Part shown: piece by piece, positions 10,348 through 18,087 of the stretch
Layout: the number at the start of each line of letters is the position of its first letter
How positions within the stretch are numbered: the stretch's first letter is position 1
Source: Bryobacteraceae bacterium
Lineage (GTDB): Bacteria > Acidobacteriota > Terriglobia > Bryobacterales > Bryobacteraceae
Direction of reading: 5' to 3'
NCBI GenBank assembly: GCA_026002855.1
Contig: BPGD01000001.1
Coordinates: forward strand, 2,240,001 to 2,304,000
DNA: 64,000 nt
Notes under the pieces: generated by a model
Told to the model about the DNA's origin: nothing
The model's database searches: none
What the model saw: only the letters and a program-made list of their open reading frames with translations
Translations under genes and position numbers: made by a program

Positions 10348-10383
10348 ATGATTCAGGCCCCGCGGCGGCGCGCTTCGATATGA
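10348..10383 (+). other. Possible 11-codon leader ORF upstream of tolQ
   Basis: A strong AGGAGG Shine-Dalgarno sequence sits a few bases before an ATG that opens a short frame (MIQAPRRRASI, then TGA), ending 33 bases before the tolQ start. The stop overlaps the TATGAT element listed next. The SD is better than that of tolQ itself. Whether it is translated is unknown. Confidence 0.3.
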
Positions 10384-10384
10384 T
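10379..10384 (+). promoter_or_regulatory. -10-like TATGAT upstream of tolQ
   Basis: TATGAT lies 32 bases before the tolQ TTG, leaving room for a short leader with the GGGAG ribosome site. No convincing -35 box was found at 16-18 bases spacing. Confidence 0.35.
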
Positions 10385-10416
10385 GGTCGGGTAGAGCCAA
10401 ACAGGGAGCGTGCATC

Positions 10417-11103
10417 TTGTTCCAGACGTTGCCCGCGGCCCTGCTCCAGCAGCATTCGCTGCTTGAGCTGGTGCTGGCGGCTTCCCCCGTTGCCAAGGTC
10501 GTCCTCGTTCTTCTGCTCGCCGCTTCGCTGATGAGCTGGACGGTGATTTTCGCCAAATGGTCCCAGTTCCGCCACTCGGGCGCGGCCAACGCGGCGTTTC
10601 TGCGGGCGTTCCGCAAGGCACCCGGGCTGGATGCGGTGGCGGTGGCGCTGGAGCAGTTCCGCGCCTCGCCGCTGACGGGCGTCTTCGATTTCGGCTACCA
10701 GGAAGTGGCGCGGCAGTTGAAGGCGCGCGGGCGCATCGTCAACAAGAATGCGCTGGAGCGTGCGCTCCAGCTCGGCATCAGTGAAGAGATCGCACGGCTG
10801 GAGCGGCGGATGAGCTGGCTGGCGACTACCGCCTCCGTGTCGCCGTTCGTCGGCCTGTTCGGCACGGTGCTGGGCATCATTGATGCGTTCCAGGGGCTCG
10901 GCACCGCCGGCAGCACCAGTCTCCGCGCGGTGGCCCCGGGCATCAGCGAGGCGCTGGTGGCCACGGCCGCCGGCCTGGCGGCGGCGATCCCGGCAGCGGT
11001 GGCCTACAACGCCTTCGGTCACGCGATCAAGGAATTCGCCGCGCGCATGGACGACTTCGCGCTCGAGTTTCTCAACATGGTCGAGCGGCAATACGAGGAG
11101 TAG
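10417..11103 (+). CDS. tolQ: TolQ/ExbB-type proton channel subunit
   Basis: Inner-membrane motor subunit that, with TolR, energises the Tol-Pal system using proton flow. The 228-residue protein has three hydrophobic segments: about 24-45, then about 135-160 and 175-200 after a cytoplasmic loop, with the MotA/TolQ/ExbB segment VSPFVGLFGTVLGIIDAFQGL. I use a TTG start because GGGAG lies 8 bases upstream and the N-terminus begins in the expected place. TolR follows after 4 bases. The assignment as TolQ rather than ExbB rests on the downstream tolB and pal genes. Confidence 0.93.
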   Translation: MFQTLPAALLQQHSLLELVLAASPVAKVVLVLLLAASLMSWTVIFAKWSQFRHSGAANAAFLRAFRKAPGLDAVAVALEQFRASPLTGVFDFGYQEVARQLKARGRIVNKNALERALQLGISEEIARLERRMSWLATTASVSPFVGLFGTVLGIIDAFQGLGTAGSTSLRAVAPGISEALVATAAGLAAAIPAAVAYNAFGHAIKEFAARMDDFALEFLNMVERQYEE

Positions 11104-11107
11104 GGCG

Positions 11108-11539
11108 ATGGGCTTTTCCCTCAACGGCGGAGGCGGCGGCGGTTCGCGCCGGCGCCGCCTCGACGCGCTCTCGGAAATCAACGTCGTCCCGCTGGTTGAC
11201 GTCGTGCTCGTGCTGCTGATCATCTTCATGCTCACCGCACACGTGATGGAGTTCGGCCTGGAGGTCCAGGTACCGAAGGTGAAACAGGTGCGCGACAGCG
11301 CCGAGGAACTGCCCGTCGTCACCATCACGCGCAGCGGCGAACTGTATCTGAACGAGACGCCCGTGAACATCCACCGTCTGGGAGAGGAGTTCCGGCGGCG
11401 CTTCCCGGCGGCAAAGTCCGTTTACCTGCGCGCCGACGCGCAGACGATCTGGGACCCGATCGCCCAGGTGATCAGCGTGCTCGGCGACAACGGCCTGTAT
11501 GTCCAGGTAGTGACGCAGCCCGAAGATGCGGGACGATGA
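11108..11539 (+). CDS. tolR: TolR/ExbD-type biopolymer transport protein
   Basis: The 143-residue partner of TolQ. After a Gly-rich cytoplasmic start (residues 5-12) it has the conserved INVVPLVDVVLVLLIIFM segment, a single transmembrane helix carrying the Asp used in proton transfer. A periplasmic domain of about 90 residues follows and ends in a QVVTQPED segment. The ATG lies 4 bases after the tolQ stop; longer open frames upstream overlap tolQ and are ignored. Confidence 0.93.
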   Translation: MGFSLNGGGGGGSRRRRLDALSEINVVPLVDVVLVLLIIFMLTAHVMEFGLEVQVPKVKQVRDSAEELPVVTITRSGELYLNETPVNIHRLGEEFRRRFPAAKSVYLRADAQTIWDPIAQVISVLGDNGLYVQVVTQPEDAGR

Positions 11540-11551
11540 AAACGGGGAGCC

Positions 11552-12346
11552 ATGGAGCTGCGCCATGTCGATGTGCTCGAGGAGCGGGACGAGCTGCGGC
11601 GTCCGCTGCTCGCCTCGCTGGCGCTGCACGCGGCCGTCTTCGGTTTGATCGCCGTGCTGAGCCTCGCGGGCGTGGGCCGGCGCCAGAGCTGGGGTGATCC
11701 AAATTCGTTCGGCGGGGGCCGCGCTTACGGCGTCACTCCGGTGCGCAACATCCCCATTGCCGGCCGCGGCGGGCCGGTGAACCGCGTGGCGTCTGACACG
11801 CAGTCGGAGGTCCCCACGCCGCCGAAGGCCGAACCGAAGAAGGCGGCCAAGGAGCCGGAGCCGGACGCCATCGCGATGAAGAGCCGCAAGGCGCAACGCA
11901 GCGCGCGCAGCCGGCGCGAAGAAGTGGCGCGCCGCGACGTGCGCGAGTTCGGCGAAAACCAGGTCTTCAGCCGCGCCGGACAGGCGGCGGCGAGTCCGAT
12001 CTACGCGGCTGCGCCCGGATCGGGCGGCGTCGGCCTCGCGAGCGGCGCTCCCTTCGGGGCCCGCTGCGGCGGCTACGCGGCCGTCCTGCGCGACCGCGTC
12101 GCCCAGCACTGGCGCACCGAGCAGGTGGACCCGCGCATCCGCACGCTGCCCCCGGCCATCGTCGTCTTCGAACTGCACCGCAGCGGGCAGGTGCGCAACG
12201 TGCGGCTGGTGCAATCCAGCGGCAACGTTGCCCTCGATTATTCGGCCCAGCGCGCTATCTTGGAGGCAAGCCCGTTCGAGCCCATCCCGCCGGGCTGTGA
12301 AGGCAATCCCGCGATCGTTGAATTCTGGTTCGAGCTGAAACGATGA
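11552..12346 (+). CDS. TolA/TonB-type energy-transducing protein
   Basis: Occupies the tolA position. The 264-residue protein has a short cytoplasmic start, one transmembrane helix (about 20-41, LLASLALHAAVFGLIAVLSL), a Pro/Lys/Glu-rich linker (about 85-130) and a C-terminal TonB-like domain (about 165-264) with QHWRTEQ and VRLVQSSGNVALDYSAQRAI. It presumably spans the periplasm and transmits TolQR motion to Pal or TolB. It is much shorter than E. coli TolA and lacks a long helical domain II. It is unclear whether it should be called TolA or TonB, so no symbol is given. The stop overlaps the tolB start (ATGA). Confidence 0.87.
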   Translation: MELRHVDVLEERDELRRPLLASLALHAAVFGLIAVLSLAGVGRRQSWGDPNSFGGGRAYGVTPVRNIPIAGRGGPVNRVASDTQSEVPTPPKAEPKKAAKEPEPDAIAMKSRKAQRSARSRREEVARRDVREFGENQVFSRAGQAAASPIYAAAPGSGGVGLASGAPFGARCGGYAAVLRDRVAQHWRTEQVDPRIRTLPPAIVVFELHRSGQVRNVRLVQSSGNVALDYSAQRAILEASPFEPIPPGCEGNPAIVEFWFELKR

Positions 12347-13704
12347 GGAAGAAAACCGTACTGCTGTTGCTGCTGGTGCTGGCCGCGGCTGCGGCCGCCT
12401 TTACCCAGGTGCAGAGCGACATCATCATCCGTCTCACCGGCGGCGCCAGGAAGGTGATCGCGCTGCCGGATTTCCGCGGCGCCGGCGCGTCGGCACAGTT
12501 TGCCGACCTGTTCAACCGCACCGTGTTTGAAGACGTCGAGCGCTCCGGCGTCTTCACCATGGCGCCGAAGAGCTTTTATCCGCTGAATCCGCCCCAGGTG
12601 GATCGCGACCTGCGGCAGCCCGCGCCCGGGCAACCGGACTGCGGCGGGCGCTGCCTGGCGGATTGGGCGGGCGCGCCGGTCAACGCCGACTATCTCGGCT
12701 TCGGCTATCTGGCCGAACAGGGAGGGCAGCTCGTCGCCTACGGCAATTTCTTCAACACAAGGATCGCCGAAGCGGGCGCGGCGAGAGTCTTCACGAAGCT
12801 CTACACGGGCGAGCTCAGCGAGGCCGGCGCCCGCCGGATCGCCCACGAATACGCCGCTGATATCCTCCAGCAGTTCGGCGTGCCGTCGCTGGTCGGCACG
12901 AAGATTTACTTCGTCAGCGACCGTCAGGGCAAGGGAACAAAGGAGATCTGGGTGATGGACTTCGACGGCTCCAACCAGCGCCGCCTCACCTACTTCAATT
13001 CGATCAGCACCATGCCTTCGGTCTCGCCCGACGGGCGCCGGCTGGCCTTCACCACCTATGCGAAGGGCCAGCCGCAGATCATGATGTATTCCACTGAAAC
13101 CGGCCGCTTCATTCCGTTCCGCAATTCGGCGGCGCCCACCAACGCGCAGGCCTCATTCACGCCGGATGGCCGCCATGTGCTTTACGCGTCCTCGGTGAGC
13201 GGGTACATGCAGATCTACATTGCCGAGCTCGACGGCAGCAACCCGCGGCGGCTCACCAACACCCGCGCCATCGAGGCGGAGCCGAAGGTGAACCCGAAGA
13301 CCGGCGCCGACATCGTGTTTGTAAGCGGGCGGGGCGGACTTCAGCAGATATATAGAATGAATATGGACGGCGCGGACGTCGAGCGGCTGACCAACGGAGA
13401 AGGCGAGGCGGGCAATCCGGCCTGGCATCCCGAAGGGAGGCATATCGCGTTCGCCTGGACCAAGGGCTACGCTCCGGGCAACTGGAACCTGTTTGTCATG
13501 GACGTGGCCTCGAAAGAAACGGTGCAGCTCACCTTTGGCCAGGGTAGGAACGAGAATCCGAGCTGGGCGCCGGACGGGCGCCATCTGGCTTTCTGTTCCA
13601 ACCGCACCGGTTCGTACCAGATCTTCACCATGCTGGCCGACGGCACGGGCGTCAGGCAACTGACGACGGAGGGCAACAACTGGATGCCGGTCTGGTCGAA
13701 GTGA
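12343..13704 (+). CDS. tolB: Tol-Pal system beta-propeller protein TolB
   Basis: A periplasmic protein of 453 residues with a signal peptide (KKTVLLLLLVLAAAAAA), an N-terminal TolB domain, and five to six PD40-like propeller repeats with the recurring pattern of DGSNQRRLT, SPDGRRLAF and similar segments. It interacts with Pal and is part of the machine that keeps the outer membrane attached during division. An insert near residues 95-105 contains CGGRC, a possible local disulfide not typical of the enterobacterial protein. The start overlaps the preceding gene by four bases. Pal follows after a 75-base gap. Confidence 0.95.
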   Translation: MRKKTVLLLLLVLAAAAAAFTQVQSDIIIRLTGGARKVIALPDFRGAGASAQFADLFNRTVFEDVERSGVFTMAPKSFYPLNPPQVDRDLRQPAPGQPDCGGRCLADWAGAPVNADYLGFGYLAEQGGQLVAYGNFFNTRIAEAGAARVFTKLYTGELSEAGARRIAHEYAADILQQFGVPSLVGTKIYFVSDRQGKGTKEIWVMDFDGSNQRRLTYFNSISTMPSVSPDGRRLAFTTYAKGQPQIMMYSTETGRFIPFRNSAAPTNAQASFTPDGRHVLYASSVSGYMQIYIAELDGSNPRRLTNTRAIEAEPKVNPKTGADIVFVSGRGGLQQIYRMNMDGADVERLTNGEGEAGNPAWHPEGRHIAFAWTKGYAPGNWNLFVMDVASKETVQLTFGQGRNENPSWAPDGRHLAFCSNRTGSYQIFTMLADGTGVRQLTTEGNNWMPVWSK

Positions 13705-13779
13705 GCCGACAAGAGGGAAGAAGAGGACAAGAAAACGCCTCGGCTGAGAATCAGAAATAAGGGAGGCTGATCGCCCATC

Positions 13780-14568
13780 ATGAAGCGCATGTTGAAACCC
13801 CGGCACATCGCCATCGGACTGTTGAGCGTGTTCCTGCTGCTGTTCGCGGCGGGCTGCAAGAAGAAGCAGCCCGCGCCGCCTCCGCCTCCGCCGCCGCCCC
13901 CGCCGGCCAGGGAAGAACCGAAGCCGGCCGCAGCGGTCATCCGTTCCTTTGTGGCTGAGCCTTCCACCATCACCCGCGGACAGAGCTCGACGCTGCGCTG
14001 GAGCGTGGAGAACGCGAGCGAAGTGGTCATCGACCAGGGCATCGGCGCGGTTCCGCTGCGCGGCGAGCGGATCGTGTCGCCCAGTTCAACGACCACCTAC
14101 CGCATGACCGCGCGCAGCGCCGGCGGCGATGCCGTGGCCGCCGCGACCGTCACCGTGACCGCTCCCCCGCCACCGCCGCCTCCGCCCGCCAAGCCGAAGC
14201 CGAGCCTGTCGGAGCGGATTGCCAAAGAAGTTCAGGATATCTTCTTCGATTACGACAAGAGTGAAATCCGCGAAGACGCCCGCGCTACCCTCCAGCGCAA
14301 TGTGGAGGCGATCAAGGCGATCCTGAACGACTTTCCGTCAGCCTCGATCCTCATCGAGGGCCACTGCGACGAGCGCGGCTCGGCCGAATACAACCTCGGC
14401 CTCGGCGACCGCCGCGCCAACGCGACCAAGGAGTTCCTGGTCCAGCTCGGCGTCCCGGCCGACCGGCTGAAGACGATCTCCTACGGCAAGGAGCGGCCCT
14501 TCTGCACCGAGTCGAACGAGAGCTGCTGGCAACTGAACCGCCGCGCCCACTTCGTCGGCGTGGAGTAA
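13780..14568 (+). CDS. pal: Peptidoglycan-associated lipoprotein with Ig-like insert
   Basis: An outer-membrane lipoprotein of 262 residues. A lipobox LLLFAAGC ends the signal peptide at residue 28. A run of Pro (about 34-42) then leads to an Ig/beta-sandwich-like region with TITRGQSSTLRWSVENA and TTTYRMTARS (about 55-120). A second Pro run (about 127-136) leads to the OmpA-like domain: IFFDYDKSEIRED, ILIEGHCDERGSAEYN and GDRRANATKEFL, which bind peptidoglycan. Typical Pal has only the lipoprotein linker and OmpA domain; the middle domain is extra. Its place directly after tolB supports the name. Confidence 0.93.
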   Translation: MKRMLKPRHIAIGLLSVFLLLFAAGCKKKQPAPPPPPPPPPPAREEPKPAAAVIRSFVAEPSTITRGQSSTLRWSVENASEVVIDQGIGAVPLRGERIVSPSSTTTYRMTARSAGGDAVAAATVTVTAPPPPPPPPAKPKPSLSERIAKEVQDIFFDYDKSEIREDARATLQRNVEAIKAILNDFPSASILIEGHCDERGSAEYNLGLGDRRANATKEFLVQLGVPADRLKTISYGKERPFCTESNESCWQLNRRAHFVGVE

Positions 14569-14632
14569 GCCTGTCATGGCCGGGACGCTCCCCCTGCGGA
14601 CGTCCCGGCCCATTCGCCTGGGAGGAAGTCCG

Positions 14633-15487
14633 ATGCGAATTCTCCTGATTGCGGCCGCCGTGCTGCTGTCTTCCGGCGTCTCGATGGCGCAGAGAAGGGA
14701 CGCACTCGTTGAGCTGAGCCGCGACGTGGCCCTGCTCCAGGAAGAAGTGCGCCTGATGAACAAGAACCAGAACGAGCGGCTGGCGCAGATGGAAGAGACG
14801 CTCAAGGCGATGCAGGAGCAGCTCGCCGCCGCCAACCGCGCCCTCGCAGTGCTGGACAGCGGGCTGAAAAAACGGCTGGAGGATTCGATGGTCAAACCGC
14901 TCTCCGGCGTCACCGGAAAGGTCGACTCGCTCAGCCAGGACTTCGGATATGTGCGCGAGACGCTGGCCGAGATCAATACCCGTCTGGGCAAGCTGGATCA
15001 GCGCATCACCGATCTTGAGAACACCATCCGGACGATGCAGGCGCCGCCCGCGCCGCCCGCGGCCGCAACGCCTGCCGGCCCGCCGCCGGGCGTCTCCGCC
15101 AAGAGCCTCTATGATTCGGCGTTGCGGGATAAAATGGGCGGAAATTTCGACCTGGCCCTGAAGGAATTCAACGATTATCTTGCCTGGTTTGGCGACACGG
15201 AAATGGCGCCAAACGCCCAGTATTATATCGGAGAAATTCTCTACAACCAGAAGCAGTATGAGGAGGCCATGGCGGCCTTTGACAGGGTCCTCGAGGCTTA
15301 TCCGAAAAATCCCAAAACGAATGATGCCCGGCTGATGAAGGCCCGGGCTCTGGCGCAACTGGGCCGCCGCGCCGAAGCCGAGCAGGAGTTCCGCGCGCTG
15401 ATCAGGGCCGCGCCGGGCAGCGATGCCGCACAGCGCGCCCGCGCCGAGCTCCAGAAGCTGACGGGCGGCCCGGCGAGGAAGCGTTAG
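14633..15487 (+). CDS. cpoB: Tol-Pal associated coiled-coil/TPR protein CpoB (YbgF)
   Basis: A periplasmic protein of 284 residues. A signal peptide (about 1-20) is followed by a long heptad-rich coiled coil (about 25-130, with VALLQEEVRLMNKNQNERL), a Pro/Ala linker, and three TPR-like repeats to the C-terminus (SLYDSALRDKMGGNFDLA, QYYIGEILYNQKQYEEAMA and so on). CpoB links peptidoglycan synthesis with Tol-Pal constriction in E. coli. The start is the ATG 6 bases after GGAGGA; an earlier in-frame ATG would add 19 unlikely residues and lacks a ribosome site. Confidence 0.92.
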   Translation: MRILLIAAAVLLSSGVSMAQRRDALVELSRDVALLQEEVRLMNKNQNERLAQMEETLKAMQEQLAAANRALAVLDSGLKKRLEDSMVKPLSGVTGKVDSLSQDFGYVRETLAEINTRLGKLDQRITDLENTIRTMQAPPAPPAAATPAGPPPGVSAKSLYDSALRDKMGGNFDLALKEFNDYLAWFGDTEMAPNAQYYIGEILYNQKQYEEAMAAFDRVLEAYPKNPKTNDARLMKARALAQLGRRAEAEQEFRALIRAAPGSDAAQRARAELQKLTGGPARKR

Positions 15488-15539
15488 CCCGCAGGACCAC
15501 ATCATTCCAGCGAGCTGATCCCACAGAACAGATGAGAAG

Positions 15540-16277
15540 ATGACGTCCCCTGCACAGCCTCGGCCCGGCCCATCGACCGTCGCGGAACTGGCCTCCGCAC
15601 TCTCGCTCTGGCTGTTGCGGCCGGAGCTGACCGATGCTGCGGTGCTTGACCTGTGCCGCGAAGCCTCGGCGCGCCGGCTCGGCTCGGTGATCGTGTTTCC
15701 GTGTGTAGCCGAAGCGGCCGTGCGCGCCCTGGAGGGATCCGACACCACAGTCGTCGCCGTGGCCGGCTACCCGCATGGGGCCTCCACAACCGCTGCCAAG
15801 CTGTATGAGGCACGGGACCTGCTGCGGCGCGGCGTGCGCGAGGTGGGCTTTGTCATCGGCACCGGCAAGCTCCTGGGCCGCGAGTTCCAGCACGTGGAGA
15901 CGGAACTCCAGCAGATGGGCCGCTCCTGTGAGGAACAGGGCGCGCGTCTTCATGCCATCGTCGAGTCCGGTTGGCTGGGCGAAGACCTGCGCATCATCGC
16001 CACGAAGATCGCAAAGCGCTGCGGCGCTTCCGTTCTTTCCATCACCAGCGGACTGCCTCCGGAGCCGGACTGGCCGGAGGCACTGGCGCAGTTTGCCCGC
16101 ATTGCCCGCGATGAGATCGCCCTCGGCGTCATCCGCGGCTCAATGGGTCTGGACGAGGCGCTTGCCCTCTGGCGCCTGGGAGCATCGTATCTCGGCTGCG
16201 GCAACGCGGCTGAGCTCGTGCTCGCCTGGAAGAAGCGGCTGGAAGAGGAGGCACAGGGCGGCGGGGCAGCCGGATGA
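15540..16277 (+). CDS. DeoC-like (deoxyribose-phosphate aldolase fold) protein lacking catalytic residues
   Basis: The 245-residue sequence follows DeoC along its length: VIVFPCVAEAAV, VAVAGYPHGASTTAAK, GVREVGFVIGTG, LHAIVESGWL, CGASVLSITSGL and ALGVIRGSMGL. By eye alignment with E. coli DeoC, Asp102 (EVDVV) falls on Gly (EVGFV), the Schiff-base Lys167 (FIKTSTG) on Ser (VLSITSG), and Lys201 (GFKPAGG) on a GVIRGSMG segment without a clear Lys. So aldolase activity is unlikely as drawn. The frame is open and codon use looks normal, so it is probably expressed with a new or non-enzymatic role. It lies between cpoB and aroDE. Confidence 0.8.
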   Translation: MTSPAQPRPGPSTVAELASALSLWLLRPELTDAAVLDLCREASARRLGSVIVFPCVAEAAVRALEGSDTTVVAVAGYPHGASTTAAKLYEARDLLRRGVREVGFVIGTGKLLGREFQHVETELQQMGRSCEEQGARLHAIVESGWLGEDLRIIATKIAKRCGASVLSITSGLPPEPDWPEALAQFARIARDEIALGVIRGSMGLDEALALWRLGASYLGCGNAAELVLAWKKRLEEEAQGGGAAG

Positions 16278-16336
16278 GCGGCGCGCGGATGTGAGATGAT
16301 ATCGTCTTTCCAAAGCGCCACGCGGCCGCTTTCAAG

Positions 16337-17887
16337 ATGATCACACGCGCCCCATTGCCAAAGATCTGCATCGCGCTCGGCCTCCCCACCCCGGAAAGGC
16401 TGATGGAGCACGCCTGCCGTGAGGCCGACGCGGGCGAGCGCTTCCTCGAATTCCGGCTGGATTACCTGCCGAGGCCGGAAGACGGCCTGCCGGTCATCCG
16501 CAAATTTCTGGAGAAATATCCGGACGCCACGCTGCTGGCCACCTGCCGCCGTCACCAAAACCACGGGCGCTTTAACGGGAGCATCGAAGAAGAATTCCGC
16601 ATCCTCTCCGCCGCTGTGGACGCCGGCGCCCGCGCCGTGGACGTCGAAATCGAAAGCGCCGAAACGCCGATGGCCCCGCTCGACCTGCTCGCCGGCCGCG
16701 CCCACATCGTGCTCAGCTACCACAACTACGAGGGAACGCCGGCGCTCGACCCCATCATGAAGCGGATGCTGAAGGTCCCGGCCTCCATCTACAAGATTGT
16801 CACCACGGCCAGGAAGCCGTCCGACAATCTGCGCGTTCTTTCCCTGGCCCGCGCCTGGCCCAAGACTCCGCTGATCCTGCTGGCAATGACGGAGATGGGA
16901 TTCCCGACGCGCGTGCTGTGCACCGTGTTCGGCGGCGTGTATACCTACGCTGCGCCCTCTTCGATGGAGGGCACCGCCGCCGGGCAGGTGACGGCGCGTG
17001 TGCTGCGGACCCTCTACCGCGTCGACAGGCCGCCCGCCTCGCCGAAACTCTTCGGCGTCATCGCCGATCCGGTGCGCCACAGCATTTCGCCCGCCGTGCA
17101 CAACCGGGCCATGCAGGCCCGCCGGTACTCCGGCCTGTATCTGCCATTCCTGGTGACGCCGCTTCAGCTCAAGGATTTTTTCTCTCTCGCCGAGAACCTG
17201 CCCCTGGCCGGCTTCAGCGTCACCATTCCGCACAAGCACCGCATCATCCGCTATCTGGATTCCATCGACCCGCTGACAAAGCGCATCGGTGCCGTCAACA
17301 CCGTCTACCGCAAGGCCGGCCGCTGGCGCGGCACCAACACGGACGTCGAGGGCATCCGCGTGCCGCTCGAAAAGCGGGTGAAGCTGGCCCGCTCAAGCGT
17401 GCTCGTCGTGGGCAACGGCGGCACCGCCCGGTCGGCCGCATTCACGCTGAAAGACGCCGGCGCGCGTCTGGCGATCACCGGCCGCAACATCGACCGCGTG
17501 CGCGCGCTCGCCAAACTGGTGGACGCCGAGGCGCTGACGCCCGAGCAGGCCGAGTCGCGTTTCTTTGACATCCTGATCCATGCCACCCCGCTCGGCATGT
17601 GGCCCCATACGGAAACCTGCTTCTTCCAGGGCGCGATCCCGGCTGCGCTGGTTTTCGACCTGGTATACACTCCCATGGAAACGGTCCTGCTGCGCCGCGC
17701 CGCGGCGGAGGGCAAGGCCGTGATCCATGGACTGGAGATGTTCCTGGAGCAGGCGGCGCGGCAGTTCGAGATCTTCACCGGGCTGACCGCTCCGCGCGCG
17801 GCGATGGAGCGCGCGGCCATCGAGGCGCTGCGCGAGCAGGAGACGCAGCTCCACCTCCACGCCGGCCGCCAGGGAGGAACGTTATGA
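16337..17887 (+). CDS. aroDE: Bifunctional 3-dehydroquinate dehydratase (type I) / shikimate dehydrogenase
   Basis: A fused shikimate-pathway enzyme of 516 residues. The N-terminal domain (about 1-230) is type I dehydroquinase: LEFRLDYL, ATCRRHQNHGRF, HIVLSYHNYEGTP with the catalytic His, YKIVTTARKPSDN with the Schiff-base Lys, and MTEMGFPTRV. The C-terminal domain (about 240-500) is shikimate dehydrogenase: GVIADPVRHSISPAVHN, GFSVTIPHKHRI, GAVNTVYR, a NADP-binding VVGNGGTARSAAF and NATPLGM-like HATPLGM. This order matches the plant DHQ-SDH fusion. The stop overlaps the next ATG by four bases. DAHP synthase is at 5770-6840. Confidence 0.96.
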   Translation: MITRAPLPKICIALGLPTPERLMEHACREADAGERFLEFRLDYLPRPEDGLPVIRKFLEKYPDATLLATCRRHQNHGRFNGSIEEEFRILSAAVDAGARAVDVEIESAETPMAPLDLLAGRAHIVLSYHNYEGTPALDPIMKRMLKVPASIYKIVTTARKPSDNLRVLSLARAWPKTPLILLAMTEMGFPTRVLCTVFGGVYTYAAPSSMEGTAAGQVTARVLRTLYRVDRPPASPKLFGVIADPVRHSISPAVHNRAMQARRYSGLYLPFLVTPLQLKDFFSLAENLPLAGFSVTIPHKHRIIRYLDSIDPLTKRIGAVNTVYRKAGRWRGTNTDVEGIRVPLEKRVKLARSSVLVVGNGGTARSAAFTLKDAGARLAITGRNIDRVRALAKLVDAEALTPEQAESRFFDILIHATPLGMWPHTETCFFQGAIPAALVFDLVYTPMETVLLRRAAAEGKAVIHGLEMFLEQAARQFEIFTGLTAPRAAMERAAIEALREQETQLHLHAGRQGGTL

Positions 17888-18081
17888 AGCAGCCGCTGCG
17901 CATCACCCGAAGAGCGCTGGCCGGAGCGCTGGCGGCGGCCGGCCTCCGTGGAGCGCCGCACGCACGGCGCGAGGAACAGGCGCCAAGCCGGGCGCCGATC
18001 CGTCTCCGCCGCGCCATGGCCCGCGTCCGGAGCATTCCGGCACCCCGAAACATTTCTCCTGCATTCCGTTTCATTCCGTAA
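17884..18081 (+). pseudogene. Tat-like leader ORF, in frame with the amidase-like gene but closed by TAA
   Basis: A 65-codon frame starting in ATGA overlap with the aroDE stop. It begins with a twin-arginine-like signal (RITRRALAGALAAAGLRGAP) and then becomes Arg/Ala/Pro-rich without recognisable domain. The TAA at 18079-18081 is in the same reading frame as the amidase-like frame that opens at 18088, with only two codons between. The simplest reading is one original gene whose signal peptide is now separated by a nonsense codon. Alternatives are a sequencing error or a separate short leader gene. Confidence 0.4.
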
Positions 18082-18087
18082 ACGGCC

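Noticed and set aside
13886-14200. Proline-coding runs in pal considered as a simple tandem DNA repeat
   Set aside because: They are coding runs of CCG/CCT/CCC codons in a lipoprotein linker, a common feature, not a separate repeat element.
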